Source: a virus. From it: a DNA stretch of 36,538 nucleotides. Shown one piece after another: positions 6,632-12,665 of this stretch. Position 1 is the first letter of the stretch. The number at the start of each line of letters is the position of its first letter. Below the pieces are notes generated by a model. That model was not told the DNA's origin. It did no database searches and was given only the letters and a program-made list of their open reading frames with translations. The stretch lies in the IMG/VR virus record IMGVR_UViG_3300046698_000387, positions 1 through 36,538 of that record. One strand, 5' to 3'. A program made the translations under genes and the position numbers.

Positions 6632-6841
6632 CTAGGGCTTGTATGCCTCTGCCTTCAACGCCTCGAATGCTTTGGCTTTGGCTTCGTAGGCGGCTGAAAC
6701 GGCTCCGCCTGCTTGGCTGAGGGCATCGCAAGCCGCTTTGTAGATCTCAAATAATTCAGTTTGCCGGGCACTGTAAATCATCTTCGTTTGAGGGCTTTCG
6801 TTCATCACGTAAAGCGCTACCCGCTCTTCCTCTTCCGTCAT
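6632..6841 (-). CDS. Small helical protein, unknown
   Basis: A 69-residue Ala/Glu-rich, highly helical protein ('KAACDALSQAGGAVSAAYEAKAKAFEALKAEA'-type heptads, residues about 35-66). It starts at ATG 6841 behind the third junction repeat and overlaps the previous gene by 4 nt. It probably forms a coiled coil; role unknown. Confidence 0.6.
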   Translation of the reverse strand: MTEEEERVALYVMNESPQTKMIYSARQTELFEIYKAACDALSQAGGAVSAAYEAKAKAFEALKAEAYKP

Positions 6842-7074
6842 CTCCATATCCTCCATGCCACTCCAACAAGAGAAGCGCCAATGATTAGGCCGTACCAGAA
6901 GCCGCGGCGTCGTGCTGCCTGGTAGGGGTTGCCGCTTCGTTCCCTCCGTCGAGCTTCCCGGCGGTGGCTCCATTTCAGGATGCCTAACCAGTGCGTAGTG
7001 GCCCACCCTCCGATAAGCCAAAGGGCTAAGAGGCAGAGCACGGCGATTGTTCCAAGGGCTTCCGGGCGGGTCAT
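6838..7074 (-). CDS. Small membrane protein with two transmembrane segments
   Basis: A 78-residue protein with hydrophobic segments at about residues 8-25 (IAVLCLLALWLIGGW) and 59-75 (GFWYGLIIGASLVGVAW), separated by a basic loop (REARRRERSGNPYQAARRR). Its C-terminus 'AWRIWR' is encoded by the type-M junction repeat. It starts behind the type-A junction repeat at 7072. Possibly holin-like or membrane-remodelling; inferred from topology. Confidence 0.65.
   Translation of the reverse strand: MTRPEALGTIAVLCLLALWLIGGWATTHWLGILKWSHRREARRRERSGNPYQAARRRGFWYGLIIGASLVGVAWRIWR
6839..6860 (-). repeat. Start-associated junction repeat, type M, copy 3
   Basis: Identical 22 bases to copies 1 and 2, but here translated as the C-terminus of the preceding membrane protein, whose stop overlaps the next start (ATGA). 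Confidence 0.85.
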
Positions 7075-7244
7075 GTGGTGGGGCCTCCAGCGGGCGCGGG
7101 CTTGATTGCAAATCTGACGGTCTGGTATTTGATGTAAGCGTCGCGCTCGGCGTCTAAGGCGCGGTAGTACGCTTCGCGGGCCTTCTCAGACAGTTCCAGA
7201 AATTGGAGGTAGCGCTCCCATGCTCGATTGACCTCGGCGGTCAT
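7071..7244 (-). CDS. Small helical protein with APAGGPTT tail
   Basis: A 57-residue protein, strongly helical and aromatic ('ERYLQFLELSEKAREAYYRAL'). The last residues PAPAGGPTT are encoded by the type-A junction repeat, which also holds the ribosome site of the next gene. ATG and stop both overlap neighbours (ATGA). Function unknown. Confidence 0.65.
   Translation of the reverse strand: MTAEVNRAWERYLQFLELSEKAREAYYRALDAERDAYIKYQTVRFAIKPAPAGGPTT
7072..7098 (-). repeat. Junction repeat, type A, copy 1
   Basis: On the minus strand CGCGCCCGCTGGAGG is followed by CCCCACCACATG. It encodes the 'APAGGPTT' tail and gives GGAGG 9 nt before ATG 7074. It differs from copies 2 and 3 by one base. Confidence 0.85.
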
Positions 7245-7468
7245 GTGGTGGGGCCTCCAGTGGGCGCGCTCGTATTGCGGGCCTTGCGGGCCTTGCGGTA
7301 TAGATACTCAGATAAGGGCGTTTCGGCAAATCCAAGCGCCCACCGAAGCGCATCGTGGGCCCCTACAGCTATGCAGGTATCCGTGGTTTGATTCGCTGTA
7401 TCGAAATCAGGGCCGTACTCTGCAAGCGCGACAATTTCTTCAAGGATGATGGCTTCGGTTAGGATCAT
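7241..7468 (-). CDS. Small protein with APTGGPTT tail, unknown
   Basis: A 75-residue acidic, helical protein ('MILTEAIILEEIVALAEYG' start) with a basic segment (YLYRKARKARN) and the C-terminal tail APTGGPTT from the junction repeat. Four-base overlaps at both ends. No family recognised. Confidence 0.65.
   Translation of the reverse strand: MILTEAIILEEIVALAEYGPDFDTANQTTDTCIAVGAHDALRWALGFAETPLSEYLYRKARKARNTSAPTGGPTT
7242..7268 (-). repeat. Junction repeat, type A, copy 2
   Basis: Same 27-base unit as at 7466-7492, joining the 75-residue gene to the 57-residue gene. Confidence 0.85.
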
Positions 7469-7722
7469 GTGGTGGGGCCTCCAGTGGGCGCGGGAGTCGG
7501 AATTATGCTCGAATCGCCATATAGGTTACAGCGGGGGCAGATCCATCCCCATGCGCGAGTACGCGTCCATCGCAGGGATTCGAGGATCTGGCGCGCTGCC
7601 GTCTTGGTTTGGGCACTTCCGCCGCCGCGACTGTCGGTGATGGTTTCGATGCGATGGCGTTTGCACATGCCGCACTCGATATTGAAGGTCGGCTCAAGTT
7701 GGCCGGGGAAGATTCTTTTCAT
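7465..7722 (-). CDS. Zinc-binding protein with APTGGPTT tail
   Basis: An 85-residue protein with a split zinc ribbon: 'CGMCKRH' near residues 18-24 and 'CPRCN' near 65-69. It again ends in APTGGPTT. ATG 7722 lies behind the fourth junction repeat. Zinc binding is inferred; such ribbons are common in phage early regions. Confidence 0.7.
   Translation of the reverse strand: MKRIFPGQLEPTFNIECGMCKRHRIETITDSRGGGSAQTKTAARQILESLRWTRTRAWGWICPRCNLYGDSSIIPTPAPTGGPTT
7466..7492 (-). repeat. Junction repeat, type A, copy 3
   Basis: Identical to copy 2 over 27 bases; carries the stop/start overlap ATGA and GGAGG. Confidence 0.85.
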
Positions 7723-8210
7723 GTGTTGGGGCCTCCAGTGGGCGCGGGCGTCCATTCCCACATCCATTCCCACAATCCAAGCGCGCCTTTGGCTGGTATC
7801 GGTTCGGGGAATTGCCGCACGTCTTCCAGAATCCAAGCGTAGCGGCCCGGTTTGTAGTCTCCCAATGAAAACTCCGGTTCGGGTGGCGGTAGCATTCTCC
7901 ACGCATCGGCGCACAAGCCAAGCGCCTCCGGCGATTCCACAATGAGTTTGACGGCGACAAGGCGGCATGTTGCAAGTACGGTGCCGGTCGGGTAACCGGA
8001 GTCTTCTAAGGGATGCGGGCCGCTGTGTGCTTTTATCGCCTCATAGCAAATCGGATCAGTGGTGAATTTCCGCGCCCACTTTGGGAAGCCTTTAGCGGCG
8101 TGAATCGCAAGCGGGCCGCTGTAGGACGTACCCCATGAGCGCGTCTCGATCCGCTTGGCTCCGATGGATACCAAGGTCGCCCACGGCTGGGTAAGGGTAA
8201 GGGCTTTCAT
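7719..8210 (-). CDS. ASCH-domain protein
   Basis: A 163-residue protein that matches the ASCH fold near its N-terminus: 'LTLTQPWATLVSIGAKRIETRSW' followed by 'GPLAIHAAKG' (residues about 4-42), and 'GTVLATCRLV' near 77. ASCH domains are beta-barrels that bind RNA or modified nucleosides. Phage versions are common but their role is unsettled. The C-terminus 'APTGGPNT' comes from junction repeat copy 4, showing that the repeated tail has been joined to an unrelated enzyme family. ATG 8210 follows a purine-rich 'GAGGAAGG' site. Confidence 0.88.
   Translation of the reverse strand: MKALTLTQPWATLVSIGAKRIETRSWGTSYSGPLAIHAAKGFPKWARKFTTDPICYEAIKAHSGPHPLEDSGYPTGTVLATCRLVAVKLIVESPEALGLCADAWRMLPPPEPEFSLGDYKPGRYAWILEDVRQFPEPIPAKGALGLWEWMWEWTPAPTGGPNT
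7720..7746 (-). repeat. Junction repeat, type A, copy 4
   Basis: One mismatch to copies 2 and 3 (encodes GGPNT rather than GGPTT). It joins the ASCH gene to the zinc gene. Confidence 0.85.
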
Positions 8211-8563
8211 GCTGCCTTCCTCTCCGCTTCCCTCTCCACAAGGGGCGCACTTTCGATTTCCTTGCGGCGTACTGGATTGCACATCGGGCAGTACTCCCGG
8301 TGCGCCTTGCACGCTTCTACGATCTCCCCGACGTTCCTGGCTCGAAGGATGGGGCCTTCAAGGGCGGGGCACATGGGCTCACTCGGTTCGGTGATACAGA
8401 CGCAATCGACGCCGATCAGTAAGCCGGAGCCCGCGTCAAGTGTTCGCGTTTCCGCCGGCCTTCCGCACGATTCGCAGGGCAGGGCTTCGGTGAAGAAGGG
8501 GGCCGGTTGACGCCGGGGCGCTCGGAAGGGTTCGGATTGGAAGCGGTTGGTAATGTCGTTCAT
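8207..8563 (-). CDS. Zinc-binding protein, unknown
   Basis: A 118-residue protein with Cys pairs: 'CESCGR' (about residue 30), 'CVCI' and 'CPALEG' in the middle, and 'HREYCPMC' near residue 93, so up to two zinc sites. It starts at ATG 8563 behind 'GGGGGAAAA', overlapping the stop of a 37-residue membrane peptide. No catalytic motif seen. Confidence 0.65.
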   Translation of the reverse strand: MNDITNRFQSEPFRAPRRQPAPFFTEALPCESCGRPAETRTLDAGSGLLIGVDCVCITEPSEPMCPALEGPILRARNVGEIVEACKAHREYCPMCNPVRRKEIESAPLVEREAERKAA

Positions 8564-8673
8564 TTTTCCCCCAACAAGCCCAGAACCCATCCAGTTGCAA
8601 GGCCGAAAAGCCAACCAACCACAAAACCGATCACCATCACGGGCGTATCGCAGTACCAGCAGTTACCAGCCAT
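8560..8673 (-). CDS. 37-residue membrane peptide
   Basis: MAGNCWYCDT at the N-terminus gives a CxxC-type pair, and residues about 13-34 form one hydrophobic segment (VMVIGFVVGWLFGLATGWVLGLL) with a Gly-zipper pattern. It overlaps both neighbours (11 and 4 nt), which supports translation. Possibly an antiholin-like or membrane-regulating peptide; unproven. Confidence 0.6.
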   Translation of the reverse strand: MAGNCWYCDTPVMVIGFVVGWLFGLATGWVLGLLGEK

Positions 8674-9283
8674 ACGCGGCCTCCAGTACTTCTTTCGCTT
8701 GGGTTAGCAGGTGAAACAGGTGCGGATTGCCGGTTTCGGAATTGTCGGGATGCAATCGCTTGGCGGCGGCTCGATAGGCGTCTTTGAAGTTGGCGGCGCC
8801 GATTCCGGCAAAGCCCGAATTTAGCGATATGAAAACTACGGCGTCATGGGCGCTCATTTTGTCCGGGGCCGGCGGCAACTTCGCCCATCCCTTGTACTGC
8901 TCGGAATGCCGGGTTACGCCGTAGCGTTCGACGGCGCGGAGAGCTTCAAGGCTCAAGGCGATTGCCCGCAGATTGTCCGTGTAGCGCGTGTAGGTGTCGC
9001 ACGGGAATGATAGATTCGGCGCGTCTTTCTTGGGCGTCTTGAACGAAAGGATTACTCCGGGTTCTGACGGGAAAACGCCAGAGCGGGGCCAACCGTCGTT
9101 TCTGATATCCGACTGCCGAAAATAGCCTTGGATCAAAACATCGCGGGCGTCCAAGTGAAACAGTTCGCGGTCAAGGTCGTCGAGCGTTCGGCTCCATGGC
9201 GCTTTGAATCGGCTTTCCGCGCGGGCTCCCGGCGGCGTCTTCTTTCCGGGCCATACTTCGACGGGAACAAAACGGGCGTTCAT
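8663..9283 (-). CDS. Phage protein with C-terminal J domain
   Basis: A 206-residue protein. The last ~45 residues read 'FKDAYRAAAKRLHPDNSETG' and end in a helix (AKEVLEAAYGW), which is the HPD-containing core of a DnaJ-type J domain placed at the C-terminus. The first ~140 residues are an uncharacterised alpha/beta region ('DARDVLIQGYF', 'VERYGVTRHSEQY'). J domains stimulate Hsp70 ATPase, so recruitment of host DnaK is plausible. It starts at ATG 9283 behind the type-S junction repeat. Confidence 0.75.
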   Translation of the reverse strand: MNARFVPVEVWPGKKTPPGARAESRFKAPWSRTLDDLDRELFHLDARDVLIQGYFRQSDIRNDGWPRSGVFPSEPGVILSFKTPKKDAPNLSFPCDTYTRYTDNLRAIALSLEALRAVERYGVTRHSEQYKGWAKLPPAPDKMSAHDAVVFISLNSGFAGIGAANFKDAYRAAAKRLHPDNSETGNPHLFHLLTQAKEVLEAAYGW

Positions 9284-9588
9284 GCCTTGGGGGCCTCCGT
9301 GCTCTTTGAGGGGAACGATTCATCCGTGAGGGCGTCAAGGGCTACGCATCCTCGAAAGCCGTCTAACCAAACCACGGCGGTATGCCCGCTAAGGACGGTT
9401 GCCAGTGTCGAAGTCTGCCACTTGGCGCATTGCGGCTCACCGATAACGGGGTGATACCACACGTCCGAACCTACCGCGTGGGTGGCGTTGAAGGCGTCAA
9501 CCTGAGCCTGTAGCGCGGTGGCGTCGGGGTACTGGAGCCTTCTGAGCTTCTGCCCCTTGCGCCATACGGGGATACGGGGGCGGCTCAT
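9280..9588 (-). CDS. Small beta-rich protein with STEAPKA tail
   Basis: A 102-residue protein with a basic N-terminus and beta-rich centre ('VGSDVWYHPVIG', 'TAVVWLDGFRGCVAL'). The C-terminus 'KSTEAPKA' is encoded by the type-S junction repeat and closely matches the tail of the next gene upstream. No family recognised. Confidence 0.6.
   Translation of the reverse strand: MSRPRIPVWRKGQKLRRLQYPDATALQAQVDAFNATHAVGSDVWYHPVIGEPQCAKWQTSTLATVLSGHTAVVWLDGFRGCVALDALTDESFPSKSTEAPKA
9281..9304 (-). repeat. Junction repeat, type S, copy 1
   Basis: On the minus strand GAGCACGGAGGCCCCCAAGG is followed by CATG. It encodes the STEAPK tail and supplies GGAGG to the J-domain gene. Confidence 0.75.
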
Positions 9589-9707
9589 TCCTTGGGTGCC
9601 TCCGTGCTCTCAGCCTTGCGGCTCAGAATAGCGTGGTAGATCCCTATGCCGGCTGATGCTCCACAAAGGAAGCCGCATAGCCATAGGAGTTGAAGTAGGG
9701 CGTTCAT
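9585..9707 (-). CDS. 40-residue membrane peptide with STEAPKE tail
   Basis: Residues about 3-28 (ALLQLLWLCGFLCGASAGIGI) form one membrane segment; the tail ESTEAPKE is shared with the neighbouring gene through the type-S repeat. It is coupled on both sides by ATGA overlaps. Role unknown. Confidence 0.6.
   Translation of the reverse strand: MNALLQLLWLCGFLCGASAGIGIYHAILSRKAESTEAPKE
9586..9609 (-). repeat. Junction repeat, type S, copy 2
   Basis: GAGCACGGAGGCACCCAAGG followed by AATG; two mismatches to copy 1 over 24 bases. Confidence 0.75.
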
Positions 9708-10030
9708 GCTGTTGTCCTCCGGCGTTTCGTCGCCTTTGCCTTGGCGGGCTTTGTGGCGAGTTTCGCAATCTCATTCGCGCGCGTGGCTGCTTTGTCCTCG
9801 CACGGCCTACAGGTTAGACGGCCTCCGCAACCGAGACATTTGCGGTCGCAGTAGAGGCAGTATTTGTATTCGCTCCCGCAATGTGGACAGGTCTGGTAAG
9901 CCGATTGAACGGCATCGGTGGCGCGCTGCCATGCCTCGCGTTCGCATTGGGTGAGGCGTTCCCATGCCGGGGCGTCGGCGCTTCCTGAAATGAAAGCGGA
10001 GTAGGCGCGCTTGGGCGTAAACTCGTTCAT
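9704..10030 (-). CDS. Multi-zinc-ribbon protein
   Basis: A 108-residue protein with a dense Cys cluster at about residues 48-78: CPHCG, CLYC, CLGCGG and CRPC, enough for two zinc sites. A Lys/Arg-rich C-terminus (KPAKAKATKRRR) follows. Starts at ATG 10030 after 'CCGGAGGGCAGC'. Likely nucleic-acid-binding; inferred from charge and zinc pattern. Confidence 0.7.
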   Translation of the reverse strand: MNEFTPKRAYSAFISGSADAPAWERLTQCEREAWQRATDAVQSAYQTCPHCGSEYKYCLYCDRKCLGCGGRLTCRPCEDKAATRANEIAKLATKPAKAKATKRRRTTA

Positions 10031-10368
10031 GCTGCCCTCCGGCGTTGTTTCTCGGCCCACAACTCATTGAACTGCTCTATCAGGTTTGGAATGTCCAACT
10101 GGTGCCGGTCTGCGAACGTGGCGGCGCTGGCGTGGTAGGAATCGGGGCCGGTGCGGTGGCATCGTTCGCAGAGGGGTAGGCACTTCATGGAATCGGAATT
10201 CTGGCCTAACCCGTGAGCGCCGGTGTGGGCGGCTTCGATGCGCCTTGCTGAATTGCAGACGACGCAGGGGAACGTCCGTATCCATGCCCGGTATCGCGGA
10301 TCGTCTACCGGGGCCGCTTCCTGGCGGGTGATGGGCTTGGGACGGATAGCGAACGCCTGAATGCTCAT
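10027..10368 (-). CDS. HNH-like nuclease (DUF968-type)
   Basis: A 113-residue protein with 'RAWIRTFPCVVCNS' near residue 28, 'IEAAHTGAHGLGQ' near 46 and 'CLPLCERCHRTG' near 65. This is the zinc-HNH-like pattern of DUF968-type phage proteins, often found near recombination or replication genes. It overlaps the membrane-protein gene upstream by 4 nt; an upstream in-frame ATG would add three residues. Nuclease activity is expected for the family but not shown. Confidence 0.75.
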   Translation of the reverse strand: MSIQAFAIRPKPITRQEAAPVDDPRYRAWIRTFPCVVCNSARRIEAAHTGAHGLGQNSDSMKCLPLCERCHRTGPDSYHASAATFADRHQLDIPNLIEQFNELWAEKQRRRAA

Positions 10369-10691
10369 CGCGTCCATGCCCCCTCTGCAATGCACCAAAG
10401 GGCGAAGGCACCAAAGAACAGGCCGATGATGGTTCCCCAGATCAAAACCTGTATCTGCATCCGGCGCCGGTCTAAGTTCTCGATTTTCATGGTGATCTTC
10501 GGGGCGCACTGTAACGCACCGTCGATGATTTTGAGGGCTTCGACCTGGTCGCGGGCGTAGAACTGAAAGGACACGCGGTACAGGTGGGATTCTTCGAGTG
10601 AGCGGCTCGGCACTGTCCGTTCACTTATGGATGCTATCGCTTGCGATTGGATATGTAGGTCGCTCACAAATCCATCGTGGACCCGTTTCAA
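10365..10691 (-). CDS. Membrane protein, first gene of the minus-strand block
   Basis: A 108-residue protein with a soluble N-terminal half and one C-terminal transmembrane segment at about residues 84-104 (IWGTIIGLFFGAFALWCIA). The longest start is TTG 10691; a GTG further in would shorten it by 8 residues. The sequence TATTGC lies 7 nt before the TTG, a weak version of the leaderless geometry. It heads a run of about 20 overlapping genes, so its promoter probably drives the early block. Confidence 0.6.
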   Translation of the reverse strand: MKRVHDGFVSDLHIQSQAIASISERTVPSRSLEESHLYRVSFQFYARDQVEALKIIDGALQCAPKITMKIENLDRRRMQIQVLIWGTIIGLFFGAFALWCIAEGAWTR

Positions 10692-10704
10692 CGTGCTTGC
10701 AATA

Positions 10705-10742
10705 CCCGCAAATGGGGGTTTCTTGATACCCTCATTTGCGGG
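10705..10742. promoter_or_regulatory. Long palindrome, operator or terminator candidate
   Basis: Arms CCCGCAAATG (10705-10714) and CATTTGCGGG (10733-10742) pair perfectly over 10 bp, and GGG/CCC pairing continues inward. It sits 14 bp upstream of the early-block start, a typical operator position; as RNA it would form a strong hairpin in either direction. Confidence 0.65.
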
Positions 10743-11052
10743 GATTGACGTAGTTTTGAAATGGCCGCATGATGAAACGGTGACTCAAGATCCCCTGCTC
10801 GGCCCTGGTCAACATTGGGTTCCGTGGCCTCTTAGATCGCTCCTTCCGAAGTCCGCTACGGCTGGTACATCTTGTGCGCGCGGAGTGCCGTATAAAGAGA
10901 CGGGCGCTCCAGTGGCTGCTGGTACGAAGGGCGTGAGGCGTAATATCAGTTCAGGCCGGAAGGCGCGGGGTTCGGCGTCCGATGATTTTGAGCGGGCTGA
11001 ACGTCGGCGCCGCGAAGGGGTTTAGAATACTCTCTGTACTTCAAAAAGAAAG

Positions 11053-11085
11053 GCCGCCCGCTTGGTGACTGTTCAAGCGGACGGC
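11053..11085. promoter_or_regulatory. Hairpin overlapping the ribosome-binding region of the replication gene
   Basis: CCGCTTG (11058-11064) pairs with CAAGCGG (11074-11080), and GCCG (11053-11056) with CGGC (11082-11085), leaving one mismatch. It ends 2 nt before the GTG start at 11088 and could mask translation initiation. Confidence 0.55.
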
Positions 11086-11087
11086 TG

Positions 11088-12236
11088 GTGGGAACTGCGT
11101 TGACCAATCCAAATCTATCACAACCATCTCAAAAAAAACAACCACGCTCAGAGGGGAATGGCGTTCCGCAATGGCTCCTGGACCTCGGCATAGGGCCGGG
11201 GGAGTTCTACCTGGACGCGAAGCCGCGGCCTCGGGCTGCGATGAAGTGCGCGGGGTGGACTGGGGAAATGGGGCGCGTGTATTCGTGTCTTTCCTTGCAC
11301 TGCATGGCTTTCGGATCTGAGTTGGCGATCAGGTTGGAACGCGGTAAGCAAGTCCCTTTGACGCCGAAAGATATCTCGCATGAAACGGGCATGGATCGGC
11401 GCCAAGTCCGGCGGGCGCTCGCGGCACTTGAAGCCGGGGGATTCTTGGATCGGGGTGGCGAAAACATTCACTGCTGGGTTTCGCCGCGGCCTGGGTTGGA
11501 ACTTGCGCCGGTTGAGAATGAGAAGTCTTCGACGGTGGAGTATCCCTCAGACCTGCCGGATTATCTTCTCCACTACTTGCGGCGGTTCAGGCCGGCGAAT
11601 CTACCGGACGCGGCACAGCTCGAAGAATTGAAGCCGCTATGCTCGGCCGGGGTAGAAATTGACACGAAGATCCGGCGCATTATGAAGCCTCAAACGGACT
11701 CTGAAAGTAGGACACGTACGCCGGGGCAAAAGTCAGGCGCAAGCGGACACGCAGGGTCGTTGCATAGGACACGCGGGTCCGCTTTGTCTGTTGGTGGAAA
11801 AGTCTCTTATAACGAACGTAACGAATTCACACGAAACGAGATAGAGACATTGGAAGAAAACATGCTCTTAAGAGAAAGAACTGAAAGAAAGAAGAATTTA
11901 TCATCATCATCAAGTGCGAACGGCAAGGGAAAACCGATGATGATGACGGCTGAAATACAACAGGTCTCCGAAGCCGTCAGGAGGTTCTGTCTGCCGGAGT
12001 TGAGCGCGGTGGATCTCATGATCCGGAGCTGCCACGTGAAGTATCCGAACGTTACGCCGGCCATGATTTGTGAAGCGGTCGCAATGAAAGGCCCGCTGGC
12101 TATCGGGAAAAAGAATCCCATTGGGTTTTTGGCGGTCGCAGTTCCGAACGTACTTACAGGCGTAAGCGTGGCGGCGGGGCCGCGTGAATGTACTTGCGGG
12201 CATCGCGGGCAATGTGATTACTGCCACACGATTTAA
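11088..12236 (+). CDS. Replication-initiator-like protein (winged HTH, C-terminal zinc knuckle)
   Basis: A 382-residue protein. Residues about 60-130 look like a winged helix-turn-helix ('VPLTPKDISHETGMDRRQVRRALAALEAGGFLD'), as in phage O-like and plasmid Rep proteins. Residues 200-270 are polar and Ser/Arg-rich. Residues 285-350 form a helical domain, and the C-terminus carries 'CTCGHRGQCDYC', a probable zinc site. It starts at GTG 11088 beneath a hairpin. Three copies of the dispersed 16-bp motif lie within its codons 208-232, the arrangement known from replicons whose origin lies inside the initiator gene. No polymerase or helicase motif is present. The initiator role is inferred. Confidence 0.6.
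   Translation: MGTALTNPNLSQPSQKKQPRSEGNGVPQWLLDLGIGPGEFYLDAKPRPRAAMKCAGWTGEMGRVYSCLSLHCMAFGSELAIRLERGKQVPLTPKDISHETGMDRRQVRRALAALEAGGFLDRGGENIHCWVSPRPGLELAPVENEKSSTVEYPSDLPDYLLHYLRRFRPANLPDAAQLEELKPLCSAGVEIDTKIRRIMKPQTDSESRTRTPGQKSGASGHAGSLHRTRGSALSVGGKVSYNERNEFTRNEIETLEENMLLRERTERKKNLSSSSSANGKGKPMMMTAEIQQVSEAVRRFCLPELSAVDLMIRSCHVKYPNVTPAMICEAVAMKGPLAIGKKNPIGFLAVAVPNVLTGVSVAAGPRECTCGHRGQCDYCHTI
11709..11724 (+). repeat. Dispersed motif, variant
   Basis: AGGACACGTACGCCGG; left half intact, right half degenerate. First of three within 73 bp of the replication gene. Confidence 0.5.
11744..11759 (+). repeat. Dispersed motif, variant
   Basis: CGGACACGCAGGGTCG; the left 10 bases match, the right arm is altered. 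Confidence 0.45.
11766..11781 (+). repeat. Dispersed motif
   Basis: AGGACACGCGGGTCCG, two differences from AGGACACGCGCGTCCT; both arms intact. Confidence 0.65.
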
Positions 12237-12240
12237 AGGA

Positions 12241-12257
12241 CGCTACAGTTTGTAGCG
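12241..12257 (+). terminator. Hairpin after the replication gene
   Basis: CGCTACA-gtt-TGTAGCG is a perfect 7-bp stem with a 3-nt loop, starting 4 nt after the stop codon. No run of T follows, so it may end transcription only weakly or protect the mRNA end. Confidence 0.5.
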
Positions 12258-12310
12258 CAGTTTCCTATTGACCATTGAATCCGCAAGGTGTAGTGTTTGT
12301 GATGTACTGA

Positions 12311-12508
12311 ATGATTTCCAGCCAAGCCTATCTCGTCAAAGCAGCCCCCCGAACCGGAGAAGAAATAACGAAAGAGTACCAAAGTACTACCACGTCCTAT
12401 CTAAGTGTCTCAAAACAAAAGCAAAGTCTTCGCATAGAAACCTCTAAGTCGTTGGAAATAAACGATTCACTTACGGCGCATTTACGGGTTATTGCGAAAA
12501 ACGCTTGA
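12311..12508 (+). CDS. Doubtful small ORF
   Basis: A 65-residue frame, Ser/Thr/Lys-rich, in the AT-richer region. No good ribosome site; TAGTGT occurs 18 nt upstream. Codon use differs from neighbours. It may be a real recently acquired gene or chance. Confidence 0.3.
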   Translation: MISSQAYLVKAAPRTGEEITKEYQSTTTSYLSVSKQKQSLRIETSKSLEINDSLTAHLRVIAKNA

Positions 12509-12648
12509 ACCTCACGAAGCCCGAAATATCCGCCGTTGAGTTAGTCGCGTAACCTCCCCTATAAGCCCCTCGCCGGTCCCCACGTCCAATCCCTCGGCTT
12601 TTTAGTCCGATCCACGTTGCAATGCGTTTACCTGCATGGCATCGGTAT

Positions 12649-12665
12649 GCTACAATCGGCGCACG
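12649..12665 (+). promoter_or_regulatory. Extended -10 promoter TGCTACAAT
   Basis: TG-C-TACAAT (12649-12656 region, hexamer 12651-12656) followed by cgg and the ATG 9 nt after the box, giving a leader of about 3 nt at most. Confidence 0.65.

Larger units (their letters stand above)
10692..11087. promoter_or_regulatory. Divergent control region between the early block and the replication gene
   Basis: About 396 bp lie between the minus-strand block and the plus-strand replication gene. It holds a long near-palindrome (10705-10742) and a hairpin just before the replication start (11053-11085). A weak TTGACG...CATGAT pair occurs at about 10745-10773 and TAGAAT near 11026. An open frame runs through it on the plus strand but shows no protein-like character. 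Confidence 0.5.
12237..12650. other. AT-richer intergenic region after the replication gene
   Basis: About 410 bp with visibly lower GC than the rest. It contains a perfect 7-bp hairpin (12241-12257), a 5+5 bp inverted repeat AGTACcaaaGTACT (12376-12389) and one doubtful short ORF (12311-12508). Position and composition make it a candidate origin of replication. Confidence 0.4.

Noticed and set aside
10568-10583. AGGACACGCGGTACAG as a further copy of the dispersed motif
   Set aside because: Only the left ten bases match and the right arm is absent, so it is not counted.
10627-11025. 132-residue plus-strand frame in the divergent control region
   Set aside because: It crosses the start of the early block and the long palindrome, has no ribosome site and shows no protein-like pattern.
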